Source: Phytophthora colocasiae (lineage: Eukaryota; Oomycota; Peronosporomycetes; Peronosporales; Peronosporaceae). Taken from it: a stretch of 64,000 bases of DNA. Positions 53,112 to 63,520 of this stretch are shown piece by piece. Below the pieces are notes generated by a model, which had not been told where the DNA came from, did not search any database, and saw nothing but the letters and a program-made list of their open reading frames with translations. Positions within the stretch are counted from its first letter, which is position 1, and each line of letters starts with the position of its first letter. Where the stretch lies: positions 868,001 through 932,000 of the forward strand of contig JAGKQI010000094.1 in the NCBI GenBank assembly GCA_018806915.1, written 5' to 3'. Position numbers and translations under genes: made by a program.

Positions 53112-55007
53112 TGTCGCGAAGTCGGTGCAACTTTTACCGCGGTGCAGGGGCGTACAGTGAACCTGGAAGTGTGACTACCGGTAGTGATACCAGAGTCGCA
53201 CAGCAAGGTGGGCGTGTGTTACCTTGTGCTGTCCTCGTAGGTTCGTTGTCTTGGTAATGAGACCCTCGCCGGGGTCGTGAGAGTGTTGGTGAGAGTGAGG
53301 GTTCCTTGCGTGGGCCGTCGGATGTCCTTCTGGTCCTCACAGGAGCGCTTGGGAGTCGAACGTTTTCCGGTGAACACTTGTGTACACCAGAGATTTCTGA
53401 AGGCAAAAGAGAAATTAATACAATGGGAAGTCCAGTAGTTAGACTTCCGAGATAACCGCAATATAGAGTTCCGATATACAAATATGTAGCTGCTCTTATT
53501 CTTTCCTGGCCCTTGAGCAGTGGGCTAGTTCTCCAGGTCAACTAGGGAAATGTTCACCAGACACCTGGTCTGTCCGGTATTCCCGTAACTTTCGCGCACC
53601 ACCCTCTAATATATAGAGGGAAAATAAACCAATACACTATCAGTTATATAACAGTCTACCGAGCGTCTTGAGAGCGACTGTCTAGCTCTCAAAACCTGTC
53701 CAAACGTACAATATGAAATGGGCTACCGTTAGAGACAAGACAAACGACCCAACTAGGAAATGGAATAGGTGGGTCCTCTCAGGTCTCTACGTTACGCTGA
53801 TCTCCACCTAAAGGGGCTTGATAGGTGAGAGATCACACGACTCAAAGCTTTGTCGTGGCCTTACACTTCCGAAGAACCGACGAATCGACCTTGGGGTTGT
53901 AACGCAAATTTAACTCGGGGGTACCGATCAAATTGAACGCTGGTTATCTATCTCGTATCTCTCTGTCTTCTGTCTTCCATATTCTCATATACACTTGGTC
54001 TCAGTATAACTCAGGGATTTTCACTCGGGCTCACTATGGTAGTCGATGCTGCAGATCTTGTCGAGTCGACACTTAATGATGTCATTACAGGGATGAGCAG
54101 GTTGCGTTTCACTTGATTGCGTGAGGTCGTGTTGGGTACACTTGGTTTCAGTATGGGGGGTGGACTTCAGAGTGTCAGAGTCTGGTATCCTGTTCATCAG
54201 GGTCTGGAATCATGTGCGTCGGAGACATGTTCATCGGAACCATGTACTCCGGAATCATGTACGTCAGAGTCGTAATACCAGAGTCGTGACACTTGGGTCT
54301 GATCATCGGAGTCTTGTACGTCGGAGTCTGTTCATCGGAAACTGGTAAATGTCTGGAATATTGCTTGTATAAGCCGGACACATCAGACTTGTTTACCAGA
54401 ATCATGTTCGTCAGACTCATGTACGTCGGACTTCATGTACGTCGGACTTCATGTACGTCGGACTTCATGTACATCAGACTTCATGGTGTGATATCAGAGT
54501 TTCAATACGTGATACCAGAAATCCATGAGTGTTTTCAGGGTGCGGAGCACGTATGCTACAACGCACGAAGTCCAGTTGGGATATGCGCGGGGTGCGCTAC
54601 GTCCGGTGCGCGATACTTGGTATCTTGTGGGTATAACTGTATTCCTTGAACCATCATCGTCACACAGGACGGCAACGGGATGAGGTCTCTCAGAGATACA
54701 TTCTTCTGAGAGACTTTCTGCCAACCTTTAGGCACTCATCGTCGGGGAAAGTCCGGTGATCAGACTGAGTGTTGTTGTCTCTCGGAGTTTGTGCACTTTT
54801 CCGAGGAACACTTCTGATCTCTTGGGCCCCTTTGCAGTACAGGTGAAGGTTAATATATAAAGCAGTTTTCTTCCACAGATCCATTATTGTCGCACGGGAC
54901 ATAACCTCGTCCCACATCTCCCTTTCTCCCACAATCCATTATATGTCCAATCACATCACAGCGAAACGTCCATATCCACTCGAAAAATCGTAATTAGCAA
55001 CGTGTCA
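53112..55007 (-). repeat. Element C 5' LTR
   Basis: 1896 bases, TGTCGCGAAG...AACGTGTCA on plus. It differs from 40374-42270 at the positions listed for the element. Confidence 0.95.
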
Positions 55008-55189
55008 CTACCCTCAACGGTGGAGCGCCTGACATAGTTGCCAGACGCCCCCGAATCGATCAACACGATCCATGGTTTCTCAAAGCCCTTCACGGCTACC
55101 TCGACGACCAGCAAGCCCTGCTTGCTCACACGTTCCGTGTTGAAGAGCACGGAGCTCTTCGGGGCTGAGCCCCAGTGCCTCTCACGCAC
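55008..55189 (-). pseudogene. Element B protease N-terminus
   Basis: LLVVEVAVKGFEKPWIVLID, then SGASGNYVRRSTVEG: the retropepsin active site. It is cut by element C at CTAC and continues at 40373 (SQQYAEALRARR). Confidence 0.88.
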
Positions 55190-55405
55190 TGCAGAACTCA
55201 GTTCTTCCTCAGTCGACCGCCCCTCGCCTACTGGGACTCGCCGTTTCCCTGGGCAGAGCCCGAAGCGGGACTCGCGGCAGGGTTGCGGCCATTCTGTCCA
55301 GCGCTCTTTGCGCAGAGGGCAGTTGGGCCTCAGAGCACCGGCGGATGCTCATACGCTGCACCGCAGCTCGTAGCTCGGCTATTTCTTCTTCAGCATAGCT
55401 GAGGT

Positions 55406-56175
55406 CTATGGGCTCGGGTTCCCCCGACCCCCGCTGTTAGCACCGACCCTCGACAACTTTAAGCTGTGCTCGGCATTCAATGCCACGCTGACAGCGTCCT
55501 CGAAGCTACGAGGGTTCTGACGGAACGCCTCCGTCCTGGCCACGCCAGCTCTCAAGCCTTCCATGAAGACGGTCACGGCGACCACCTCAGGTAGAGGGTC
55601 AGCAGCCATGCCAGCGATGAGCGTACGTAGCTCTTGGACAAAGTCCACCAGATCTTTCTTACCCTGTCGGCAAGCGAGGAAGCGTGACCGCACGCGATAC
55701 GCCTGATTAGGTGGGACAAACACTTGTGTGAGCTTGGCTTTTAGCTCGCCCCACGTGGAGAAGGCCGCCTCCACCGACGTCCCAGACGTCAAAGCCCACT
55801 CTCGTGCTCGCCCCTCAAGCTTAGAGATAGCGAACGCCACGCGTTGCCCCTCCAACTGGAGCATGGCGGCCCCCATGGCCATTCGACCTCTCGGGTCCAC
55901 AATAGGAGGTACTCTCCCTCCTTCCCGTGGAAGATCTTCACGCTGACATGACGGGTTTGGCTCTCGGAGCAGGGGTACCCCTTTTAAATTCCGCTGATGT
56001 GCTCAACGAGAGCGTTCTCGTACGAGGCAAACGCCTTGAGGCGCGCGTTGACGGCCTCCGGCCCTTGAGACGCAAGGTGCGCCATACCTTCAGGGCCCAG
56101 CAAGGACGAAAGCTTGTTAAGCGCGTCCTGCTGACTCGGAGTCAAGTGAGCGTACGCTTCTTGCTCCATTCTCAC
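55406..56175 (-). pseudogene. Element B gag
   Basis: Starts near 56175 (MEQEAYAHLTPSQQDALNKL) and runs to a stop at 55984. In shifted frames comes VSVKIFHGKEGEYLLLW, then the clean capsid segment AMGAAMLQLEGQRVAFAISK, VFVPPNQAYRVRSRFLACRQ and FEDAVSVALNAEHSLK, to 55406. This is the usual Gypsy gag capsid fold region. No CCHC knuckle was found. Two frame changes make it defective. Confidence 0.8.
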
Positions 56176-56226
56176 AGAGAAACAGTCTTCAACTCAGGAG
56201 TTGGATTGACTACTAGTGCTACCAGA

Positions 56227-56603
56227 TGCAGCGGGGCTGCGTAGGTGTGCACCGCACAGAGGAAGTTTAGTTGACTCGTAGAGTCCTGCTTGCAAGGCAC
56301 TAGCCTTCGGTTCTTTACAAGAACCAAGTAGTCCACTAAATACGGGACTCACAGAGTCAGTGTCCCTATAATAAAGGACTAACACTAACTATGTAAAATG
56401 CAAACTGAACTGTATTGATTTTCCTTTTATCTGCCCTAATCCTAAATGTAACGGATTTAATATCTAGCATACTAAATCCTAATCAAAATGTAATCTGTGG
56501 CTCTGAGGTCTACTCGTGTGTGCCACACCATTATGTACCCACATAAATGTATCCATGTGTGTCACACACCAACGGTAGACATTCGTGTAACATCCCCGTT
56601 ACA
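56227..56603 (-). repeat. Element B 5' LTR
   Basis: TGCAGCGGGG...CCCGTTACA on plus. The adjoining TCTGGTAGCACTAGTAG (minus) is the primer-binding site. Next to it on the right is TTTTG, the target duplicate. Confidence 0.9.
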
Positions 56604-56967
56604 TTTTGAGTGGTCTGTCCAAGACGGCGAAAAACGGAGTCAAAACAGCCGAACTGGCGCTGCTTGAACTACGTGTCATGTGTTTTGATACCGAGCTTGT
56701 CAGCGGGGTTCGCGTGAGTCGAACTATGAAATTTGGCATTAGAAAAATTACAATAGATAAAAACGGAGCCAGAGTCCACTCTTTTATTTCTCGTAACAAT
56801 AATCCATAGTATAATATAAATAGGTAGTAATTACGGTAGTGATATTATGTTCTAGTTTGGAATTTAGAAATAAGGATCATTTTGTTTATTTAGTGAGATC
56901 GGAGCAGGTTATGATCCGACAATTGCAAGATACGCTGGGTCGATTTGTTGGAGCTTAACATTCCTGA
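56604..56967. other. Flank of element B
   Basis: AT-rich, with a plus ORF at 56606-56809 lacking any motif; nothing recognisable. Confidence 0.35.
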
Positions 56968-57436
56968 CGAAGTAGCACTTCGTAAGACATGTGCGAAATT
57001 GAGTACGGTTTGTGTGGCAGACTCGCCTTCTTTGTCAGTCTATTTAGCCCAGTTTAGGGTTAGGGATCGTCAGGTTTTTGTCCATTTAGGCACATCGGCG
57101 AACATATAATTTCATCCTTCAATGTCGCACGTGCGATTTTGACCCGTCGCACCCGTGGAGCAGACAGCTTTGCGGCGAATTTGATAGTGAGCGAATATTT
57201 TTTTAGTTGAGACGCAGATGGCGGATCCAACTGGTGCGAATCCACCCCTCGCCGATGTGCCTAAATGGACAAAAACCTGACGATCCCTAACCCTAAACTG
57301 GGCTAAATAGACTGACAAAGAAGGCGAGTCTGCCACACAAACCGTACTCAATTTCGCACATGTCTCACGAAGTGCTACTGCTCCACGGGTGCGACGGGTC
57401 AAAATCGCACGTGCGACACTGAAGGATGAAATTATA
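56968..57436. repeat. Complex inverted repeat
   Basis: 56971-57104 is inverted at 57248-57381 (GTAGCACTTCGT...CCATTTAGGCACATCGGCG). A second pair is interleaved: 57104-57163 (CATCCTTCAATGTCGCACG) is inverted at 57383-57430. The order is A B ... A' B' rather than a simple hairpin. No coding. Confidence 0.75.
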
Positions 57437-57510
57437 ATGAAACCCTTTTTAATGCTAATTTTCGTGTTATTACTTTGTGTAGGATGAATATCTCGGATTT
57501 ACTGTATCCA

Positions 57511-58061
57511 CAGGTCCTCCTCCAAGCCCTCCAACGACTGAAAACTCCTCACGCACCTGTGAGAGTTGTCACCACGTTTTCTCTCGCAGCGACAATTTGC
57601 TCCGACACCTAAAAAAACCATGTCGCGGTCTCCCAAAGCCTCCATTTCAGCTGTGCAATCGGTGCTTTAAATACGTCAAAGGCTACCCTATTCAGCTCAA
57701 GCGTCATCAAGAACGGAAAGGCTGCATGTCCGTAGCTGAAAGAGAAGCGCATCATGACCGGATGGAACAACAGCGACGTCAGCGGGACGCGGAGGTCAAA
57801 CGCCGGAGGCGAGCACAACGGATGGAGGGTTGCCATGACTCCGCAACGGGGGTACAAGCGGACGAATTGAGACAAGCCAATGGGTCGTCAATCCTAGATG
57901 ATCTGTTGCTAGACAGCGATGACCAAGGTGATGGTGAAGGTGTTCCGGATGTTTTCAATGATGATGGTGACCAGCACAGTGGAGATGATGACGCCACTCA
58001 AGTTTACGACAATCATCCTGATGGTTTACGTATCGTGATGGGTCGGTCAACGAATCGCTGA
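57511..58061 (+). CDS. C2HC zinc-finger protein
   Basis: The frame opens after a likely 3' splice site (CCACAG at about 57512) and reads PPPSPPTTENSSRTCESCHH. Two fingers follow: CESCHHVFSRSDNLLRHLKKPC and CNRCFKYVKGYPIQLKRHQERKGC, each C-x2-C-x12-H-x(4-5)-C. Then come a basic helix (RMEQQRRQRDAEVKRRRRAQR) and an acidic tail, to 58061. A shifted frame beyond it (FPDFNFEWLDMEPSLDPSTE to 58321) could be a further exon. It is probably a DNA-binding protein, of host or element origin. The 5' end is undefined. Confidence 0.5.
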
Positions 58062-58329
58062 ACCTGGATTTTCCGGATTTCAATTTTGAATGGCTTGACA
58101 TGGAACCGTCCTTGGATCCTAGCACCGAAACCAACAACGTATCGAGCACTGGTGACACTTCTGATAGCGCAGCACCCATACCAAGTCCTGTTTCAAACGA
58201 TGTGACACTCATGAAGAGGATACTGAGTGTCTTTTCTGTCGTGAAACACTGGATGAGTCGGCCGTTTTATGGGAGTGCCAGACGTGCCACCAAAACGCGA
58301 GACTGCATCACCAGTAGGTAGCCCCGCGC

Positions 58330-59289
58330 CTACTGGTCCTTGGCGTTTTTTGAACGCCCGCCCGCTGTGCACTTGCGTGCATAGTGACCGATGTTACCAC
58401 ACAGGTAACATCGAACCTTGCCGTTACTACGCTGCTGTTGACCAGCAGTCGTAGCACTCGAGAGGTCCATAGGCTCCGGACCTCCCGTCTTCACAACAGG
58501 ACGCGCCGGCTTCGGCGCGTTCGCATGGAGTTTAGCTTGACGCCGGCTAAACTCCTCTTGCATCGCAAGGCTGATCGCCTCTTCGAGAGTATTCGGATAC
58601 TCTCGGAAGAGGTATGTTTTGACGGGACCATCTCTTAGTCCCTTCATGAACGTGACGACCTTGGTCGCCTCGTCGATCGGGTTGGCCACTATGTTCGATA
58701 CCAAGTATCGAGCACGCTGGGCAAAGGTGTGAACATCATCCTTGCCCTGTTGCAGATCGAGAAACTCCGCTCTCGATCTGAACTCGTTCTTCGGAGGCTC
58801 AAAGGCAAGCTTGAGTTCCTCCTTGAACTCCTCGTACGTGCTGAAGCACGTAGGATCCGAGAGTCGGCGCCCATAGGCCCAACTCGCACGTCCGCCAAGA
58901 CATGACATGGCGAACGCGACCTTCGACATCGGATCGACGATACGTCGAGCCGCAACGGCTGTGTAAAGTTCGACAAGCCAACGAAGGAGGGTCTCGTCCT
59001 CCTTCCCCGTGTAGGTACTCACGTGGAGTTTCAACGACTCCACCGAGGCAGCAACATCTCATTCCTCCTTAACAATGTACCCCAGAGCAACACCATGTTG
59101 CTCTGTTGGCGATAGCGTACGAAGCATCGTCGCTACCGCCGCCTCTCCAATGACTTGCGAAAGTCTTTGGAGAGCTTCCCACTCTGGGTCCGACAGGTGG
59201 GCACAGTCCGTGCGCGTCACGGACATGTGTGGGGTCCCAGTGGATCCCTGATCCATTGGGTTCTCGACCCCGCGTTCGTATGACTCCAT
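58330..59289 (-). pseudogene. Family-A gag
   Basis: ATG 59289 (MESYERGVENPMDQ), then LSDPEWEALQRLSQVIG and LSPTEQHGVALGYIVKEE. A UGA stands where the copy at 33002 has CGA. It continues in the same frame: LKLHVSTYTGKEDETLLRWL, VAFAMSCLGGRASWAYGRRL, FEPPKNEFRSRAEFLDLQQG, and knuckle CYLCGNIGHYARKC. It ends KDQ-UAG, and the frame stays open briefly after the stop. Protease and all later domains are missing past about 58310. Confidence 0.88.
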
Positions 59290-59338
59290 ACGAACGAACT
59301 GCAGTCGGTCGTGGGACGGACTACAAAGTGCTACCAGG

Positions 59339-59788
59339 TGTAATGGGTCTGCTTAGACCTATTAGGTGGCGTACACGTGCGCTTACGTGTATGAGGAAGC
59401 GTGCAATTAGAATAGACTTAATTTAAGTATACTTATTTAAATAAGTATAATTAAATCAAATATAAGCAATTAAACTGCAAAATACCGTAAAAATGAGAAC
59501 TGTTATTGAATTTGGCATTAGCCGATTATGGACCTCCTAAAACTGTTTGTTATCTATTTCTAAAGGGTCTGCCAACGTGTGGTTGGCAGAAACTCTGCTC
59601 AGTGATTGGTAGAAATCCGTTACTTTCTACCAATAATATGCACAAATGCACACGAACCACCCAATAATGTGATCTGCTCATGTAGCCATTGGTGTGTACA
59701 GCACACCAAGGTCTGAGGCCCATTTCCAACCTCTAACAGTTATCCTAACTGTTAGAGTTACAAGTGGTACTACCACTTGTACGTGTAA
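59339..59788 (-). repeat. Family-A LTR (5', minus orientation)
   Basis: TGTAATGGGTCTGC...CGTGTAAC on plus, full-length like 599-1048. Primer-binding sequence AGTGCTACCAGG adjoins on the left (59327-59338). The last base or two at the right edge deviate from the expected TGTAACA. Confidence 0.88.
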
Positions 59789-60258
59789 CCCTGTTTCAAA
59801 TTGCGCGAAGCACGCATTGAGTAAAATTTGCGCTTCAGACTCGCGCGTTTTCCAGTGCATCTTCTTCGATGCGTTGTAGTCGGAGGCTCGGAAACCCAGA
59901 GCAGCTTAATGCGAATAGAAATGTTGTCGTTACGGGGTGTACCGCGTGCATAGGGTAGTAGACCGGGTAGGAACGGTTTTGGCAAGTGTGAAAGGGAGAA
60001 AGTCACATCACAATGATACCGCAGACGCTACCTACGACTGAATCAATCGTGTTGTCCTCTTTCGACGCTCTGGTCGCCAGCAATTGAGCCATGCGCTGAC
60101 ACGGTGTTAACGCCACTTGTGACTCGACAGGCACCACTGGGCCGATTTCAGAGCGCTGTCTGGTGACACTCCTTGGTGGCACGGTTGCATGAGCTATTCT
60201 GGGCAGCATAAACAAACCAAGATAAACTATATCCAGCTCCCTTTCAGACATAAGTATT
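59789..60258. other. No recognised gene
   Basis: A minus ORF at 60003-60266 lies divergent to the next gene but has no motif. Confidence 0.35.
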
Positions 60259-60895
60259 ATGATCATTTCTCATTTTGCCGCGAACATCACCAGCCTCACC
60301 ACGGTGCAAGCCCCGCAAAAGTTTGCTACACGGGGATTTATCGTGCTTGACACCGCCGTACCCGATCGTCTCGTCGATGAGCTGGGGACCGAAATACGTC
60401 ACAACAAAACCCTCCCCTGGTATAGCGACATCTTCGATGATAACTACGCTAAAGAGAACCGCATTCAAGCACCTTTTTCAGACCCACTTGCACGTGAACT
60501 GAACCGTGACCTCAAACGCTTCTACAAGACCTTCTTCCCGTTGTCCCAACCTAATGACTGGCGATTTGTGAAGACACTGGTAGATAATATGCCAGGCGCG
60601 AGTTTCAACCAACGGAGCACGAGCAGAGGCGATGAATGTCTGCGCAATGCTAGGGTTGATCATGATAGCAACCGAGCCTGATACCTTTCTGTACACGTTC
60701 GGGTGGACTCCCAATGTGGCTCTAAAGTCGAACCACCATCTCATCACGCTCAGCAAGGGCGATATCGTAATGTTTCGAGGCGATTTAACCTACCAACCCG
60801 TTGGCTACAATCTTAGTCTGTATGCGTACCTCGACCCACTTGAGTACACGCGTCCTGAAATCCACCATCCACATGTCTTCACCGTCACTGGATGA
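60259..60895 (+). pseudogene. 2OG-Fe(II) oxygenase-like protein, frameshifted
   Basis: First frame: FATRGFIVLDTAVPDRLVDE, LPWYSDIFDDNYAKENRIQA, LARELNRDLKRFYKTFFPL. A one-base shift near 60670 leads to EPDTFLYTFGWTPNVALKSN and then LITLSKGDIVMFRGDLTYQP, NLS-LYAYLDP. The block F-RGDL-x-H followed by R-x-H-x-YLD is usual in prolyl-hydroxylase-like 2OG oxygenases, but here Tyr/Gln and Leu/Tyr replace the expected His positions. Iron binding is therefore doubtful. Family assignment is tentative. Confidence 0.4.
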
Positions 60896-61490
60896 TGATC
60901 CGTTTAGTTTCATCTGGAACTGAGGATTCAACGGTGAAAATATGAACTCAGTGCAAAGCATCTGAACCGCTTCCACCACTTTTATTTCAACGAGAAACGA
61001 CGCAAGCACGACCCGGAAGAGTCTCTGATTATTGAAATAATGTCACGCAGTTATGGGTCGGCCGACCGTGCATATCATGAGTAACTCTAAATGTAACCAT
61101 AAAAAATTGTGCGTAATTGTTTGAGTTTAGGTTTGCCAGCAAACAAGCGTCCTGTAGCCGCGTAATTAAAGAAACGAATATTATACAGGAGGCACTGCAT
61201 AGGGCTTACCACTATCTCTGACAATGTGCCGCCAGAATGGACTTTGACCGCTTTACGTTTGCAAGTAACGAGGAACACATTCATTAGACTCGAGCTCCTA
61301 ACACGCCTTCGCTACTCAGAGCCCGACAAATTTCGCGACCCGATACGAATGAAATTTCCAGGCTTGATAGGGTTAGGCCTTGAAATATCTGTATGCAGTT
61401 GCTCAGTCTGCAAACTGCCAAGCACCGCACAGGTACGACAAAACTCGCAGTATCATCTGTTGACTAAGTACCATTGCTCTTCTAGATGCC
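60896..61490. other. No recognised gene
   Basis: AT-rich, with short ORFs only. Confidence 0.4.
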
Positions 61491-61688
61491 AAAACGGCAA
61501 GGTTCCGTGAACTATAGTACCGGCGAGATTGAACGCTTGCTCGAGATGGTAAGCAACTCTAAGCCAAAGACGGTTTCGAGAAGGCAAAAGCTAAAAGTGA
61601 GCATGCTGCAGTAGTACCACAAAGTGATGAGCAAGTGAATAATGTCACCAATGACAATGACGACGTACTAGGGCTTAAAATAAGCACA
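61491..61688 (+). pseudogene. Fragment with MPKR-x-G-VNY start
   Basis: MPKRQGSVNYSTGEIERLLE at 61485-61550 resembles the N-terminus of small Myb-like proteins common near oomycete transposons. It degrades within 45 codons, and an acidic stretch (NNVTNDNDDVLG) persists in another frame. Confidence 0.35.
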
Positions 61689-61967
61689 AGACGCGGCTCT
61701 ATCGAGTAGTGTGCTTAGTCGCGATTCGTATTTAAATGCGATAGCATCAGTTTGTTTTGCGGGGCCTCAAATACACGTGTGACTCCAACATCAAAGGGTT
61801 ATATTTGAATAACCTTTACAGAATTGATTACTTTTTGGCATAGTGTCTCAATACAACATACATGGAGCTTACATTATAGTCATCACCCTCAGTGATCCCA
61901 TCGACGACGAGCTGCTTCAGCTCTTCGGCCTCACGATCCACTCTCTCGATATCCGAGGAATGCAAAT

Positions 61968-62801
61968 TTGTTCGATGCGTCCATCGTACAAGTCTCGCGC
62001 GAAGCTCTTCCAACTCATCGTTGGAAGTGCGGTCAACGCCGACGCACTCGTCGGCGGATTCTCCAACCGCAGCTTAAAGAAGCTGCTGTGCTGCGTAGAG
62101 CTGAGTTGCAAAGTATCAGTGATTCGCAAAATGTGTTGTACGAGCGGTTGATTTCTGGAGTTACAAATGTCCTTGACGAACGGGCGACTCAAAGTGGGGT
62201 TCCGACTTGTAATACAATAACGACTTCTATAATGCAGCGGTTGGAAGATGAAGGCGTTCTGGAACTTATCCGATCTCGCAATGGTACCCCAGACGACATT
62301 ATAGATATGGCTGAGGTGGCTGCTTGCGATGGTGACGACGAAAACGATCATGCCAGCGATGACCAGCCTGTTTCGTATCCGATTCATCATTGGGGAGGCG
62401 CAATGCATCTTTTTCCATGTGGGGTAAAGCTTCCAACAGGAACTCCAGAGCAGGCTTGGCTGTTCTGGTGTTGTGGTGATTCCGTAAAACAATTACCTCC
62501 GTTCCGTTTACTATGCCCCAGTGACTTGAGCACCCTCAACCAACGCAAGCGACTCAGTGATCTGAAGTTTTTGATGAAAAAACTTGAGGCAGAAGCAGCA
62601 AGCCGTGGTATTTCAACGGAGCGTTTGTCATTTTCAGATGCAGTGGCTGTGTATCAACAGTGCAAAACAGCAATCGAACTATCTGCAGACACCCTGCATA
62701 GGCGAAAACGCCGTCGCGGGCAACTTGTGTGGACGTCAGTGGCAACTTTTCTGCGCCAGAAGAAGGTAAGGCTCCCTGAATACAGTAGTGTTAATCCATA
62801 G
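61968..62801 (+). CDS. Unrecognised protein with YPIHHWGG domain
   Basis: The 277-codon frame has a basic start (KCGQRRRTRRRILQPQLKEA), a coiled-coil-like middle (LYERLISGVTNVLDERATQ), an acidic stretch, and a compact region. That region reads YPIHHWGGAMHLFPCGVKLP, GTPEQAWLFWCCGDSVKQLP, PFRLLCPSDLSTLNQRKRLS and DLKFLMKKLEAEAASRG. A basic tail follows (LHRRKRRRGQLVWTSVATFL), and a GTAAGG donor at 62766 with CAG at 62852 suggests a further exon. I do not recognise the domain. The surroundings suggest transposon-associated DNA binding, as inference only. The true start is uncertain. Confidence 0.45.
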   Translation: MFDASIVQVSREALPTHRWKCGQRRRTRRRILQPQLKEAAVLRRAELQSISDSQNVLYERLISGVTNVLDERATQSGVPTCNTITTSIMQRLEDEGVLELIRSRNGTPDDIIDMAEVAACDGDDENDHASDDQPVSYPIHHWGGAMHLFPCGVKLPTGTPEQAWLFWCCGDSVKQLPPFRLLCPSDLSTLNQRKRLSDLKFLMKKLEAEAASRGISTERLSFSDAVAVYQQCKTAIELSADTLHRRKRRRGQLVWTSVATFLRQKKVRLPEYSSVNP

Positions 62802-63214
62802 TCATACTTCCCCATTTAACATAATAAATGTACCTGAGCCTTGTTCTCCAGATCTCCTTGCCAGAATGACGTCAAGTCTAGACGTGTACGTGTGCTGCAG
62901 TATTACCACGACAAGAAGGTCAGTACGTTAGCGAAGTTGCTGTTAACAGCTACCTTGAACCGTGGTCTCCGCGACCATGATCCGCAGCAACATCGCTCAC
63001 AGCACTGCTGATTCTGCGTAGCGACTTGCGTTGTGGTGTGCACTCCAACATCTAATATAACCTGTCCAACCTTATCATCCTAAAAAAGCCAACCGCCATC
63101 CTGAAAATTCCGCCCACCAGTAAATCTTTCCAAATTAATACTGGAGTTCGATTAGTGAGCACAGGGTATTTACGAACGCAACTCACTTCCAAGAACCGAC
63201 CTGAATAGTGGAAA
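62802..63214. other. Probable downstream exon and flank
   Basis: 62853-63010 may hold a last exon (VRVLQYYHDKKVSTLAKLLL) of the preceding gene; otherwise nothing recognised. Confidence 0.3.
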
Positions 63215-63290
63215 TGCAGCCATCGACTTCATCAATGCACATCCGACCGCAAAGTCGGATGCATCACACACTACGTGGAATGGACGATCT
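63215..63290 (-). pseudogene. Gypsy RNase H scrap
   Basis: Minus strand DRPFHVVCDASDFAVGCALM is the start of the Gypsy RNase H domain with its first catalytic Asp. Nothing else of pol is adjacent. Confidence 0.75.
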
Positions 63291-63520
63291 TAGTCTGACG
63301 ATTGCGATAACGTCCTGTCCAAGGTGAGATGCCTTGGACGTGGAGCACCTGGAGCTGAGCTCCAAGGTAGACCTTCGCGGCGCAAGCTCAGGGAGCTGCG
63401 CGAGTCTCAGTCCGGGACTGAGACGGGGGTGTCTGCAGGGCAGACACCGAGTGTATTGTCGAGACGTTGAACGTCTTGACACGTACTGGTACTGGATTGC
63501 AGCATCTCGAGCACCCTGAA

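Larger units (their letters stand above)
40374..55007 (-). mobile_element. Gypsy element C: long-LTR, dual-RNase H chromovirus-like element
   Basis: LTRs of about 1.9 kb at 40374-42270 and 53112-55007, flanked by CTAC on both outer sides (40370-40373 and 55008-55011). Read on minus: LTR, primer-binding site, ORF1, gag, pol (protease, RT, degenerate RNase H, second RNase H, integrase, chromodomain), an antisense ORF on plus, polypurine tract, LTR. I found only three substitutions and one indel between the LTRs (41032/53770, 41201/53939, 41525/54263; indel near 41537), so insertion is recent. It interrupts the protease gene of element B. Two frame breaks in RT (46721 and 46537) may make it non-functional. 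Confidence 0.92.
34476..56603 (-). mobile_element. Gypsy element B (split by element C and a MITE)
   Basis: LTRs 34476-34840 and 56227-56603 in minus orientation, with TTTTG on both outer sides (34471-34475 and 56604-56608). The primer-binding site TGGTAGCAC lies inside the right LTR and a purine tract (GGTGAGGGAGAG) beside the left. Without element C (14.6 kb) and the 0.6 kb MITE it is about 6.9 kb. It encodes gag, protease, RT, RNase H, a deleted integrase and a chromodomain. Frameshifts and deletions make it defective. Confidence 0.88.

Noticed and set aside
57050..57066. TTAGGGTTAGGG as telomeric repeat
   Set aside because: Only two units, inside an inverted repeat, with its inverse at 57286; not a telomere array.
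61917..62492. Minus ORF of 191 residues
   Set aside because: Antisense shadow of the 61968-62801 plus frame, which has more protein-like composition.
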